Shown here: positions 8,456 to 17,658 of the stretch, piece after piece
How the letters are laid out: each line of letters begins with the position of its first letter
Position numbering within the stretch: position 1 is the first letter of the stretch
NCBI GenBank assembly: GCA_965601665.1
Contig: OZ271833.1
Span: 2,108,001 to 2,172,000, forward strand
DNA length: 64,000 bases
Source: JANQNX01 sp965601665
Lineage (GTDB): Bacteria > Pseudomonadota > Gammaproteobacteria > Eutrophobiales > Eutrophobiaceae
Direction: 5' to 3'
Notes under the pieces: generated by a model
Databases searched by the model: none
Told to the model about the DNA's origin: nothing
The model's input: only the letters and a program-made list of their open reading frames with translations
Program-made: the position numbers and the translations under genes

Positions 8456-9934
8456 ATGTTAACAGAAAGTCAATTTAAGGAACTGGTAGCCAAGGGCTAT
8501 AACCGTATCCCGCTAATGCGAGAGGTGCTTGCCGATCTTGATACACCGTTAAGTACCTACATGAAGCTGTGCTCTGCTCCATACTCTTACCTGTTCGAGT
8601 CTGTACAGGGCGGAGAAAAATGGGGACGTTATTCAATTATCGGCTTGCCGGCACAGCGTATCTTGCGTGTCTATGGTCAAACCATCAGTATTAGTCAGAA
8701 CGGTGACGTAGTCTCTGAATATGAGTGCGAGGACCCGTTGCAGGAAATAGAGAAGCTGCAGCAGGCATATCGTATTCCCGAACTGGAGGGCTTGCCCCGG
8801 TTTCATGGTGGACTGGTTGGCTATTTCGGTTACGAAACAATCCGCTATATCGAACCCCGTTTAAACAGGGCGGATAAAGACGACCCAATCGGTAGTCCGG
8901 ATATATTGTTAATGGTCTCTGATGAGGTTGTTGTGTTCGATAATCTTGGCGGCAAACTTTTTATTATTGTTCTTGCCGATCCGGAACAACCCGATGCCTT
9001 TTCCAGTGCGCAGAAAAGACTGGATGAGCTTGTAACAACACTGCTAAATAAAACGATAGAACCATCACTGTCTGCCAGTTCGCGCACGGTAGATGAAACT
9101 GATTTTGTGTCCGGCTTCTCACAGGATAAATATGAAGCAGCAGTCGGTAAAATCAAGCAGTACATCGTAGATGGCGACTGCATGCAGGTCGTTTTATCAC
9201 AACGTTTATCCATTCCTTTTACCGCCGCACCCATAAACCTGTACCGGGCATTACGCTGCCTCAACCCTTCGCCCTACATGTATTTCATGGACCTGGGCGA
9301 CTTCCAGGTGGTGGGGTCGTCACCTGAAATACTTGTCAGACTCGAGGATAACGTGGTAACTGTCAGGCCAATAGCCGGGACACGACCACGTGGTAAAACA
9401 GAACAACATGACCTGGAACTGGAACTGGACCTCTTGCAGGATCCAAAAGAACTGGCAGAACACCTTATGCTGATCGATCTTGGCAGGAATGACGTTGGTC
9501 GTGTTGCCAGCATGGGGAGTGTGGAACTGACTGACAAAATGATCATCGAGAGATACTCACATGTTATGCATATCGTTTCCAATGTGACCGGTGAATTGCT
9601 CGACAGTATGAGCGCAATCGATGTTTTACGGGCAACTTTTCCGGCAGGCACCGTGTCTGGTGCACCCAAGATCCGCGCGATGGAAATCATAGACGAGCTG
9701 GAACCCGTTAAACGCGGGGTTTACTCGGGGGCCGTGGGTTACCTGTCATGGAATGGCAATATGGACACAGCTATTGCGATACGTACCGCAGTAATTAAAG
9801 ATAACACCTTACATATTCAGGCCGGGGCGGGTATTGTTGCTGACTCGGTACCCACCAACGAGTGGGATGAAACAATGAATAAAGGTCGGGCTATTTTCCG
9901 GGCGGTAAGCCTGGCAGAGAAAGGACTGGAATAA
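8456..9934 (+). CDS. trpE: anthranilate synthase component I
   Basis: The aminating subunit that turns chorismate plus ammonia into anthranilate, the first step of tryptophan synthesis; it works with TrpG. The 492-residue protein has an N-terminal regulatory half with LFESVQGGEKWGRYS and a chorismate-binding half with IAGTRPRGKT, DLGRNDVGRVA, TFPAGTVSGAPK and GAGIVADS. I take ATG 8456, one base after the gph stop; an in-frame TTG at 8447 would overlap gph by 8 bases. No leader peptide or attenuator is visible in front of it, so control probably comes from elsewhere, for example feedback inhibition. Confidence 0.96.
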   Translation: MLTESQFKELVAKGYNRIPLMREVLADLDTPLSTYMKLCSAPYSYLFESVQGGEKWGRYSIIGLPAQRILRVYGQTISISQNGDVVSEYECEDPLQEIEKLQQAYRIPELEGLPRFHGGLVGYFGYETIRYIEPRLNRADKDDPIGSPDILLMVSDEVVVFDNLGGKLFIIVLADPEQPDAFSSAQKRLDELVTTLLNKTIEPSLSASSRTVDETDFVSGFSQDKYEAAVGKIKQYIVDGDCMQVVLSQRLSIPFTAAPINLYRALRCLNPSPYMYFMDLGDFQVVGSSPEILVRLEDNVVTVRPIAGTRPRGKTEQHDLELELDLLQDPKELAEHLMLIDLGRNDVGRVASMGSVELTDKMIIERYSHVMHIVSNVTGELLDSMSAIDVLRATFPAGTVSGAPKIRAMEIIDELEPVKRGVYSGAVGYLSWNGNMDTAIAIRTAVIKDNTLHIQAGAGIVADSVPTNEWDETMNKGRAIFRAVSLAEKGLE

Positions 9935-9947
9935 ACAGGGCAACACC

Positions 9948-10526
9948 ATGCTATTAATGATCGACAACTACGATTCCTTTACCTATAACCTGGTTCAGTA
10001 TTTTGGTGAACTAAAACAGGATGTACAGGTGTTTCGTAACGATCAGATATCGGCAGAAGAGATAGACAGTCTACAACCTGATCACATTGTTATTTCGCCG
10101 GGGCCATGCACGCCCAATGAAGCAGGAATTTCTATTGCAACGATCGATGCCTTTAAGGGCAAGATACCTATATTGGGTGTATGCCTGGGCCACCAGAGTA
10201 TTGGTCAGGCATTCGGCGGCAACATCGTGCATGCACATGACATCATGCATGGTAAAACATCTGATATTTACCATAATGACTCTGATATCTTTACCGGTTT
10301 TGATAACCCCTTCACGGCCACCCGATATCATTCGCTGGTTATTGACAAAGCGTCATTACCGGATTGTCTTGAAATGACGGCCTGGACACAGGACAAGGAA
10401 GGTAACATTGATGAGATAATGGGAGTAAAGCATAAAGAGTTTAATATATCGGGCGTTCAGTTTCACCCCGAGTCAATACTCACATCCTATGGCCATGAAC
10501 TACTGCAAAATTTCCTGAATAAATAA
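9948..10526 (+). CDS. trpG: anthranilate synthase component II (glutamine amidotransferase)
   Basis: A 192-residue class I glutamine amidotransferase that feeds ammonia to TrpE. The nucleophile is C79 in GVCLGHQSIGQAFGG, and the rest of the triad lies in VQFHPES near the C terminus. The N-terminal MIDNYDSFTYNLVQYFGEL is characteristic of TrpG/PabA. In many bacteria this subunit also serves aminodeoxychorismate synthase for folate. It sits 13 bases after trpE and 12 before trpD, an uninterrupted operon. Confidence 0.95.
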   Translation: MLLMIDNYDSFTYNLVQYFGELKQDVQVFRNDQISAEEIDSLQPDHIVISPGPCTPNEAGISIATIDAFKGKIPILGVCLGHQSIGQAFGGNIVHAHDIMHGKTSDIYHNDSDIFTGFDNPFTATRYHSLVIDKASLPDCLEMTAWTQDKEGNIDEIMGVKHKEFNISGVQFHPESILTSYGHELLQNFLNK

Positions 10527-10538
10527 GCGATACCCGGT

Positions 10539-11564
10539 ATGGATATACAAACCGCTATCAATGAGGTTATTAATGGTCGCGATCTTAATCGCGAAGACAT
10601 GCATGCGGTAATGCAAACCATTATGCAGGGGCAAGCAACTCCGGCACAGATTGGCGGTTTGCTGGTTGCATTGCGCCTGAAAGGCGAAAGCGTCGATGAG
10701 ATTACAGCCGCTGCGCAGGTAATGCGTGAACTGTCAGATAAAGTCACTGTAGATAAAACCAATCTGGTTGATACCTGTGGTACCGGTGGCGACGGCGCGA
10801 ACACATTCAATATCTCGACAACTTCTGCTTTTGTCGTAGCCGCGGCAGGGGCCAGCGTTGCCAAACACGGTAACCGCTCTGTATCGAGCAAGTCTGGTAG
10901 CGCCGATGTGCTTGAAGCAGCCGGTATCAATCTGCAGTTGAATGCCGAGCAGGTAGCAAGCTGTATCAATACAGTCGGTATCGGCTTCATGTTTGCACCT
11001 TTACATCATAGTGCCATGAAACATGCCATTGGGCCCAGGCGCGAACTTGGCATACGCACATTATTTAATGTACTTGGTCCTTTAACCAACCCGGCTGCCG
11101 CACCAAACCAGGTAATAGGCGTATTCAGCGACGACTGGTTATTACCGCTGGCAGAAACACTGCAGTCGCTGGGTAGCCAGCATGTGCTTGTCGTACACGC
11201 GGAAGACGGCATGGATGAAATCACCATTGCCACCAGGACAAATGTAGTGGAATTAATAGAGGGGCAGTTACAGAGCTACAGTATCGCACCTGAAGATTTC
11301 GGGTTTACGCCTGAACCCATAGCCGATCTTGCTGTGGATGGGGTTGAACAAAGCCTCGAAATGATGTTGGCTGTGCTGGAGAATCGTGCCAGCAGTGCGG
11401 CAAAGAATATCGTTTGTTTAAATGCCGGAGCTGCCATCTACGCAAGTAACGTGGCAGGCTCTCTCAAGGAAGGTATTGATAAGGCGCTGGCGACCATCGA
11501 ATCGGGTGAAGCCAGGAAAAAACTCTCGCAATTGGTCGAACATAGCCAAACGTTTAAGTCCTGA
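10539..11564 (+). CDS. trpD: anthranilate phosphoribosyltransferase
   Basis: A 341-residue enzyme that joins anthranilate and PRPP, the second step of tryptophan synthesis. The PRPP and anthranilate signature DTCGTGGDGANTFNIST and the following KHGNRSVSSKSGSADVLEA are intact, and RTLFNVLGPLTNPA supports the family. It is a separate protein here, not fused to TrpG as in enterics. Its TGA is one base before the trpC ATG. Confidence 0.96.
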   Translation: MDIQTAINEVINGRDLNREDMHAVMQTIMQGQATPAQIGGLLVALRLKGESVDEITAAAQVMRELSDKVTVDKTNLVDTCGTGGDGANTFNISTTSAFVVAAAGASVAKHGNRSVSSKSGSADVLEAAGINLQLNAEQVASCINTVGIGFMFAPLHHSAMKHAIGPRRELGIRTLFNVLGPLTNPAAAPNQVIGVFSDDWLLPLAETLQSLGSQHVLVVHAEDGMDEITIATRTNVVELIEGQLQSYSIAPEDFGFTPEPIADLAVDGVEQSLEMMLAVLENRASSAAKNIVCLNAGAAIYASNVAGSLKEGIDKALATIESGEARKKLSQLVEHSQTFKS

Positions 11565-11565
11565 C

Positions 11566-12381
11566 ATGAACCAGACGACACCTGACATACTTAAGGAAAT
11601 CCTGTCCTACAAGGCCGGGCACGTAGAAGAGTGTAAAAGCAAACTACCTCTTGCCGAGCTCAAGGCCATGGTCGCAGATGCACCAGTCAGCAGGGGTTTC
11701 ACCTTCTGCCTGCAACGAAGAATTGAACAGGGAAACCCTGCGGTCATAGCCGAGATTAAAAAAGCATCACCCAGCCGCGGCGTCCTGCGGGAAGATTTTG
11801 ACCCTGCATCGATAGCAAAAAGCTATGCCGCGGCAGGCGCCAGTTGCCTGTCCGTACTAACCGATGTGAAATATTTTCAGGGCAACGATGACTACCTGAA
11901 GCAAGCAAGAGCGGCATGTGAACTGCCCTTGTTACGCAAGGATTTCATGCTCGACCCCTATCAGGTTTATGAGGCCCGTGTCATGGGTGCAGATTGCATC
12001 CTGGTGATTGTCGCCGCGAATACCGACCTGCAAATGCAGGAACTGGTTGGTACAGCGAACGAAGTCGGGCTGGATGTACTTGTTGAGGTACATAATCGCG
12101 AAGAACTGGAACGCGGTATGATGTTGCGCACGCCATTGATCGGCATTAACAACAGGAACCTGCACACCTTTGAAACAAGCCTTGATACAACGCTGGGCTT
12201 ACTCACCGATGTATTTAGCGATCGCACCGTCGTCACGGAAAGTGGCATCCACTCGGCTGAGGATGTAAAGCTGATGCGCAAAAACAATGTTAACGCATTT
12301 CTTGTAGGCGAGGCTTTCATGAAAGCAGCCGATCCAGGTGCTGAACTGAAGAACCTGTTCTTTACAAATACTGAAGATTGA
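11566..12381 (+). CDS. trpC: indole-3-glycerol phosphate synthase
   Basis: A 271-residue TIM-barrel enzyme closing the indole ring in tryptophan synthesis. The signature VIAEIKKASPSRG and later LLRKDFMLDPYQVYEAR, LIGINNRNLHTFE and TESGIHSAEDV are all present. Start chosen at the ATG directly after trpD; an upstream in-frame extension into trpD is not conserved sequence. It is monofunctional: no PRAI (TrpF) domain is fused, and trpF, trpB and trpA are not in this window. Confidence 0.95.
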   Translation: MNQTTPDILKEILSYKAGHVEECKSKLPLAELKAMVADAPVSRGFTFCLQRRIEQGNPAVIAEIKKASPSRGVLREDFDPASIAKSYAAAGASCLSVLTDVKYFQGNDDYLKQARAACELPLLRKDFMLDPYQVYEARVMGADCILVIVAANTDLQMQELVGTANEVGLDVLVEVHNREELERGMMLRTPLIGINNRNLHTFETSLDTTLGLLTDVFSDRTVVTESGIHSAEDVKLMRKNNVNAFLVGEAFMKAADPGAELKNLFFTNTED

Positions 12382-12452
12382 ACGTTTGTTTACGTTATTG
12401 TCCTACTTACAGAAACGCTTTTTTGCAGACTAAAAAAAATCGGGAGATGATT

Positions 12453-13319
12453 ATGTTGCACACCAAACTTGCCAAGCTATTGGGCCTGCTATTGTTCTCT
12501 GCATCTATAAACGCGACAACAGTCGAACTGCAGTGGACACTTACCGGTTTGTATAATCCTGAGTCAGTCATTTATGACAGCAATACCAACCTGCTCTATG
12601 TTTCAAACATCAATGGTAGCGGTATGGATAAGGATGGCAACGGGACTATCAGCACTGTTTCACTGGACGGCAAAATGCTCAACGCAGCCTGGGTAAGCGG
12701 TTTAAATGCACCCAAGGGCCTGGCTATACATGCCGGTAAATTGTATGTCGCCGATATCGACACACTGGTTGAAATTGATATTGCACAGGCGGCTATTGTT
12801 AATCGCTATACAGTAGCCGATGCCAAGTTTCTGAATGACGTAGCCGTTGACGACAAGAGCAATATCTACGTGTCCGACATGATGTTAAACCGTATTCACA
12901 TATTGCAGGACGGCGAGTTTAGTATCTGGATTGAGAGCGATGAACTACAGAGTCCAAATGGCCTGCACTTTGAAGAGGATGACATCATGCTGGGAAGCTG
13001 GGGAGTGATGACCGAAGGCTTCGCTACTGACGTACCCGGCCACCTGAAAAGAATATCACTTAAAGACAAGGATATCTCATCGGTCGGCGATGGCAGCCCG
13101 GTAGGAAATCTTGATGGTGTAGAAGGCACGGAAGAGACAGGCTTTTTCGTTACAGACTGGATGAACGGTAGATTGCTGTTAATCAGTCGTAAGGGTGCGG
13201 TCTCCGAATTACTCGACCTTAATCCAGGCAGTGCTGATCTCGAGTACATACAGGAGAAAGAGATGATCATCATTCCCATGATGAAAGACAACACGCTCAA
13301 TGCCTACAGCGCTAACTAG
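12453..13319 (+). CDS. exported SMP-30/gluconolactonase-like beta-propeller protein
   Basis: A 288-residue protein with a signal peptide (KLAKLLGLLLFSASINA) followed by repeats of the NHL/SMP-30 beta-propeller type, such as NLLYVSNINGSG, GKLYVADIDTLVEID and SNIYVSDMMLNRIHI. GGGAG lies six bases before the ATG at 12453, which decides the start. It is probably periplasmic. It could be a lactonase or a non-enzymatic propeller; I see no residue that settles it. It stands alone between trpC and the channel gene. Confidence 0.75.
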   Translation: MLHTKLAKLLGLLLFSASINATTVELQWTLTGLYNPESVIYDSNTNLLYVSNINGSGMDKDGNGTISTVSLDGKMLNAAWVSGLNAPKGLAIHAGKLYVADIDTLVEIDIAQAAIVNRYTVADAKFLNDVAVDDKSNIYVSDMMLNRIHILQDGEFSIWIESDELQSPNGLHFEEDDIMLGSWGVMTEGFATDVPGHLKRISLKDKDISSVGDGSPVGNLDGVEGTEETGFFVTDWMNGRLLLISRKGAVSELLDLNPGSADLEYIQEKEMIIIPMMKDNTLNAYSAN

Positions 13320-13337
13320 TTAGTCTTCTCAATATGT

Positions 13338-13356
13338 CGGGGCCGGCAAGGCCCCG
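13338..13356 (+). terminator. GC-rich hairpin after the SMP-30-like gene
   Basis: A perfect 7-bp stem, CGGGGCC and GGCCCCG, around a GGCAA loop, 19 bases past the stop codon. It is placed as a terminator but has no run of T after it, so it may only stabilise the 3' end or pause polymerase. Confidence 0.4.
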
Positions 13357-13471
13357 GATTACTATGCTCAACTGCGTTATCAGTTTGACCAAACCTGGCG
13401 CAATAGTAATTATTCATCTAAAAACAAGTGTTTTGTCTTTACGCGTCTACGTCAATGTGATGATTCTGATC

Positions 13472-13477
13472 TATAAT
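13472..13477 (+). promoter_or_regulatory. probable -10 element of the MscS-family gene
   Basis: A perfect TATAAT 29 bases before the GTG start at 13506, with AGAGGA at 13492-13497 as ribosome binding site. No good -35 hexamer is seen at the expected distance. The element also argues against the ATG at 13476, which lies inside it. Confidence 0.5.
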
Positions 13478-13505
13478 GCTAGTCTGTTTAAAGAGGACTG
13501 GCATT

Positions 13506-14822
13506 GTGGAAATAGAAAGCCTTACAGAATTCATTAACCAGGTTTTAAGAAGCGGAATTCAGTTATCTACAAGCCCGAACTTCTATGTCCAGTGCGGGCT
13601 TGTGTTTATCGCCCTTGTATTCGCCTTTACACTGTCTAACCTGCTAAGGAATTATTTTCCGATTCTCAAGAATAGCCCTAAACCAGGCTATCTCTACTCA
13701 TTTAGAAAAATCGTGTTTCAACTGGGCGACTTTTTATTCCCATTGTTAAACATTGCGTTTCTGGGTTTTGCTATAGATCTGAGCACACAACTTATTGAAA
13801 GTGCCTGGCTGGTCAAGATTGCCCAGAGCCTGGCTGTCGTGTTTATGTTTTACACGGTTATCTCGCGTTTTATTGCCAACAGGCTTGTGTGCAGGATAGT
13901 CACCTGGGTCGCTATTCCGGTTTCACTATTACATATCTTCGGTGTCCTGGATGACGTCACCGCCTATCTGGACACGATTGCGCTTGAAGTTGGCAATATT
14001 CGAGTATCAGCCCATGGGCTGGCCCGTGTGCTTATCTTTGGTTTTATCCTGTTCTGGTTTGGCAGGGTTCTCAATAGTCTTGCCCTGCAGATAATCCGCA
14101 GCCAGGAAGATCTCGACCTGGGTACCCGCGAGGTGTTTGCCAAGCTGTTCCAGGTCACGCTAACCGTTGTAATCTTCATACTGTTATTACAGGTCATGGG
14201 AATAAATCTGACTGCGCTGGCAGTATTTGGTGGCGCCGTTGGCGTTGGACTTGGCTTTGGTTTGCAAGCCATTGCTTCCAATTTTATTTCAGGAATTATT
14301 ATCCTGCTCGACCGTTCTATCACTGTTGGCGATCACATCGAGCTTGAAGACGGCCGTTCCGGAACCATACGTGAGCTAAAAATGCGTTCTACAACGGTGG
14401 AAACCTATGATGGCAAGGACATCATGGTGCCTAATGAACAGTTCATCACATCAAACTTTGTCAACTGGACGCATAAAAACCTCAAGCAGCGATACTCACT
14501 TGAATTCCAGGTGGCATACAAAACCGATCTGCATAAGCTGTTTGAGTTGCTACGCGAAGTTGTAGCCAGCCATCCGCAGGTAATCAGTGGTGACGATGTG
14601 TCAAAAGAAGAAAGGCCGGATGCTGAAATTGCCGGCTTTGGAGACTCAGGGGTCGATATACTGATCGAGTTCTGGATGGAAGGTATAGATGACGGTCCAA
14701 ACCGGGTCGGTGCAGATTTGTTATTGATGATCTGGGACGCCTTCAAGGAACACGATATCGAAATACCCTTCCCACAACGCGAAGTACGTGTCTTGAACGA
14801 GGGTTTTAAACAATCAGTCTGA
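13506..14822 (+). CDS. MscS-family mechanosensitive ion channel
   Basis: A 438-residue inner-membrane channel. Four or five hydrophobic segments in the first 250 residues lead to the pore helix with the glycine/alanine pattern FGGAVGVGLGFGLQAIASN and FISGIIILLDRSITVGD, the hallmark of the MscS family; a soluble beta domain with HIELEDGRSGTIRELKMRSTTVETYDG follows. Start is GTG at 13506 because AGAGGA lies 8 bases upstream and an upstream ATG overlaps a -10 element. It likely releases solutes on osmotic down-shock. It is longer than E. coli MscS (286 aa), having extra N-terminal membrane helices. Confidence 0.9.
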   Translation: MEIESLTEFINQVLRSGIQLSTSPNFYVQCGLVFIALVFAFTLSNLLRNYFPILKNSPKPGYLYSFRKIVFQLGDFLFPLLNIAFLGFAIDLSTQLIESAWLVKIAQSLAVVFMFYTVISRFIANRLVCRIVTWVAIPVSLLHIFGVLDDVTAYLDTIALEVGNIRVSAHGLARVLIFGFILFWFGRVLNSLALQIIRSQEDLDLGTREVFAKLFQVTLTVVIFILLLQVMGINLTALAVFGGAVGVGLGFGLQAIASNFISGIIILLDRSITVGDHIELEDGRSGTIRELKMRSTTVETYDGKDIMVPNEQFITSNFVNWTHKNLKQRYSLEFQVAYKTDLHKLFELLREVVASHPQVISGDDVSKEERPDAEIAGFGDSGVDILIEFWMEGIDDGPNRVGADLLLMIWDAFKEHDIEIPFPQREVRVLNEGFKQSV

Positions 14823-14899
14823 TTGATATATAACCAGCATATGCGTGTATTGTATAAATCTATTTCAACAAAGCCTGCTGATAATCGCTGTTACACTTT

Positions 14900-15310
14900 A
14901 TGGATATAGCGTCTGAAACACTTGGCATTTTTCGCGACAGCCTCGAACGCTGTCAAGCCAGTCCGCATTTTCTAAATCGTTTCTACAATCATTTTGTCAT
15001 CGCCAACCCGGCAGTGCAGAAAAAGTTTTCCAATACTGACATGGAAAAGCAAAAAATGATGCTGCATGCATCTCTTTATATGATAGCGCTGGCCACCCAG
15101 GGTAATCATGCGGCATCCATGTATCTCGATAATATCGCTGCCAGGCACTCCAGTAGCGATCTTGATATTCCCGCCACTTTATACGACTTATGGCTGGAAA
15201 CATTGTTAACAACCGTTCGTGAAATTGATACCGAGGCTGACGATAAAGTGATTGCTGCATGGAACGAAGTCATGCAGTTCGGCATTGATTACATGTGCGC
15301 AAGGTATTAA
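14900..15310 (+). CDS. single-domain globin
   Basis: A 136-residue globin. Phe43 fits the CD1 position, Q51 the distal E7 position and H83 in IAARHSSSDLD the proximal heme ligand. The rest is alpha-helical and close to the globin families fused to sensor domains, but here nothing is fused. It could bind O2 or NO; whether it is an enzyme, a sensor or a store is not visible. It is monocistronic, 77 bases after the channel gene and facing the next gene tail to tail. Confidence 0.82.
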   Translation: MDIASETLGIFRDSLERCQASPHFLNRFYNHFVIANPAVQKKFSNTDMEKQKMMLHASLYMIALATQGNHAASMYLDNIAARHSSSDLDIPATLYDLWLETLLTTVREIDTEADDKVIAAWNEVMQFGIDYMCARY

Positions 15311-15330
15311 TCAGTAACAGGCCTGAACAG

Positions 15331-16410
15331 TCAATCCGTTGCGAATAACCTGCTGACGTCCCCGAAGGATTTAAACTCAATTGCATTACCACTTGGGTCA
15401 TTAATGAACAATGTTGCCTGCTCACCTGTTTCCCCCTTGAAACGAATAGTCGGTTCAATCAGGAACGCTACCTGTTGCGCTTTTAATCGGTCAGCCAGCA
15501 AGTGCCACTGTTTCCATTCCAGCACCAGTCCGAAATGACGCACTGGCACTGACTCGCCATCAACAGGGTTGGTATTTGACCGGCGAATTTCTTCCGGTTT
15601 CACATGCGCTGACAGTTGATGGCCGTAGAAATCGAAATCAATCCAGTTGTCTGCTTCGCGTCCAACGCGACAGCCAAGAATATCAACATAGAATTGCCGG
15701 GTAGACTCAATATCCTTTACCGGAATGGCAAGGTGAAAGACAACCGCGCCAGTCGCCTGGTTAGTCACTTTTTTTTGCTGCCCATAGTGACTGAATTTTT
15801 CCAGGTTGATTTGCATTTCCCGGTCATCAAGCAATACCGGTTCGCCAAATTGCAGGCTTAGACAATATTGCTTTGCCAGCGACTCAACCTCACAGGCAAG
15901 CGCATATGCCTCTGCCACACTGTTTCCAACAGTGATCTGACCATGGTTTGCCAATAAACAGGCCTTACGCTCACCCAGTGCTTTAACTGCATTAACAGAG
16001 AGTTCCGTGCTACCGAAGGTTGCATACTCGGCACATTCAATTCGATTGCCGCCAGCGATCGCCACCATGTAATGAAAAGCCGGAATAGACCTGCGCGTAC
16101 TGGCCAACGCCGTTGCATATGCCGAGTGGCAATGTACTATCGATTGTACATCTTCCCGTATCTTGTAAATCGCAGCATGGAATGGCCATTCACTGGAAGG
16201 CTGATAGTTTCCCTCCAGTAACGTCCCCTCAAGATCGCAGTAAGCGATATGTTGCGGTTGCAGATCTTCATAGCTAAAACCAGTCGGTGTGATCAAAAAG
16301 CCTTGCTCATAGCGGACACTGATATTGCCAGACTTGCCCACACTTAAACCTGCAGAGGCAAAATCGCGGGCGTAGGCAATAATTTCTTTTCTAGGCTTGC
16401 TATTGGTCAT
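15331..16410 (-). CDS. class II aldolase - VOC (glyoxalase-fold) fusion protein
   Basis: A 359-residue two-domain protein. Residues 1-210 are a class II aldolase/adducin domain: GKSGNISVR, an acidic SSEWPFH, the zinc pair HCH (H93, H95) and a third zinc histidine in ANHGQ (H156). Residues 220-355 are a vicinal-oxygen-chelate domain with likely metal ligands H226 (FHLAIPV), H292 (RHFGLVLE) and E345 (GNAIEFKSF). Both metal sites look complete, so both halves may be active. I do not know the substrate. Start taken at ATG 16410; GTG at 16413 precedes it. It lies 6 bases after ychF on the same strand. Confidence 0.85.
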   Translation of the reverse strand: MTNSKPRKEIIAYARDFASAGLSVGKSGNISVRYEQGFLITPTGFSYEDLQPQHIAYCDLEGTLLEGNYQPSSEWPFHAAIYKIREDVQSIVHCHSAYATALASTRRSIPAFHYMVAIAGGNRIECAEYATFGSTELSVNAVKALGERKACLLANHGQITVGNSVAEAYALACEVESLAKQYCLSLQFGEPVLLDDREMQINLEKFSHYGQQKKVTNQATGAVVFHLAIPVKDIESTRQFYVDILGCRVGREADNWIDFDFYGHQLSAHVKPEEIRRSNTNPVDGESVPVRHFGLVLEWKQWHLLADRLKAQQVAFLIEPTIRFKGETGEQATLFINDPSGNAIEFKSFGDVSRLFATD

Positions 16411-16419
16411 CACTACAGT

Positions 16420-17511
16420 CTATACATTGAATCTAAACAGGATGACATCGCCATCTTTGACAACGTAGTCCTTGCCCTCTGAGCGGCACTTGCCTTTGTC
16501 ACGGGCGCCCTGCTCACCAGCACAGACGATATAGTCTTCAAAGGCGGTCACCTCGGCCCTGATAAAACCCCGTTCAAAATCAGTATGGATAACACCCGCA
16601 GCCCTGGGCGCAGTGGCGCCTACCGGGATTGTCCAGGCACGCACCTCTTTTGGTCCCGCGGTAAAATAATTCTGTAACCCAAGTAGCTCGTAACCGGCAC
16701 GAATGATTCGGTTTAGACCCGGCTCTTCCAGTCCCATCGCCTCCAGAAACTCTGTTTTCTCATCGTCGTCCAACTGTGCAATTTCAGACTCGATAGATGC
16801 GCATACAGGAATAACCCTGGCTCCTTCCTGTTCAGCCAGGACATTGATTTCATCCAGCCATGGATTGGTTTCCATTCCTTCTTCATCCACGTTGGCGATA
16901 TACAGGGTTGGCTTATCGGTTAACAGGTGCAGATCCTTGATGGCCATTCTGTCATCATCGGAAAATGACATTGATCTTACAGGTAGACCCTGGTCAAGGT
17001 GTGCCAGCAGTGTTTGCAAGCGTTCCTGTTCAGCCAACGCGGACTTGTTACCACTGCGTGTCATCTTGCTGACCTTCTGCAGCGCCTTGTCCACCGTTTC
17101 CTGATCGGCCAGACAAAGTTCCGTGTTAATGACCTCGATATCTGAAACAGGATGAACCTTGCCGGATACATGTACGATGTTGTCGTCATCAAAACAGCGA
17201 ACGACCTGCGCCACCGCCTGGGTTTCCCTGATATTGGCAAGGAACTTGTTTCCCAGCCCTTCACCTTTTGATGCGCCCTCGACCAAGCCAGCAATATCAA
17301 CAAATTCCATATGCGCAGGCACCAGCCTGGCCGGTTTAACCAGCCCGGCCAATTGCTGTAACCTGGGATCAGGCACTGCTACAACGCCGACATGCGGATC
17401 GATGGTGCAAAAAGGATAGTTTTCAGCCTCTATTGCCGATTGTGTTAAAGCATTAAAGAGTGTCGACTTACCCACATTAGGTAATCCGACAATCCCGCAT
17501 TTAAAGCCCAT
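16420..17511 (-). CDS. ychF: redox-regulated ATPase YchF
   Basis: A 363-residue Obg-family P-loop protein that prefers ATP to GTP and associates with ribosomes. The P-loop is GLPNVGKST (about 9-17), followed by DIAGLVEGASKGEGLGNKFL; the guanine-specificity motif is altered to NVDEEG, as expected for YchF. The C-terminal TGS-like domain with FTAGPKEVRAWTI is present. In most gammaproteobacteria ychF follows pth directly; here about 5.7 kb of opposite-strand genes lie between them. Confidence 0.96.
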   Translation of the reverse strand: MGFKCGIVGLPNVGKSTLFNALTQSAIEAENYPFCTIDPHVGVVAVPDPRLQQLAGLVKPARLVPAHMEFVDIAGLVEGASKGEGLGNKFLANIRETQAVAQVVRCFDDDNIVHVSGKVHPVSDIEVINTELCLADQETVDKALQKVSKMTRSGNKSALAEQERLQTLLAHLDQGLPVRSMSFSDDDRMAIKDLHLLTDKPTLYIANVDEEGMETNPWLDEINVLAEQEGARVIPVCASIESEIAQLDDDEKTEFLEAMGLEEPGLNRIIRAGYELLGLQNYFTAGPKEVRAWTIPVGATAPRAAGVIHTDFERGFIRAEVTAFEDYIVCAGEQGARDKGKCRSEGKDYVVKDGDVILFRFNV

Positions 17512-17658
17512 AATTCGCCCACTATATTTAAGTTTAGTCAGTTATACTTGTTGTACCAGTGTTCGATTCAACGTTAGATTGCATGTATGGCACTGGCTGC
17601 TGACCACATACGCAATTAGGGTCATCAACAATCGCTGTTTAATAACGCGACAACAGGG

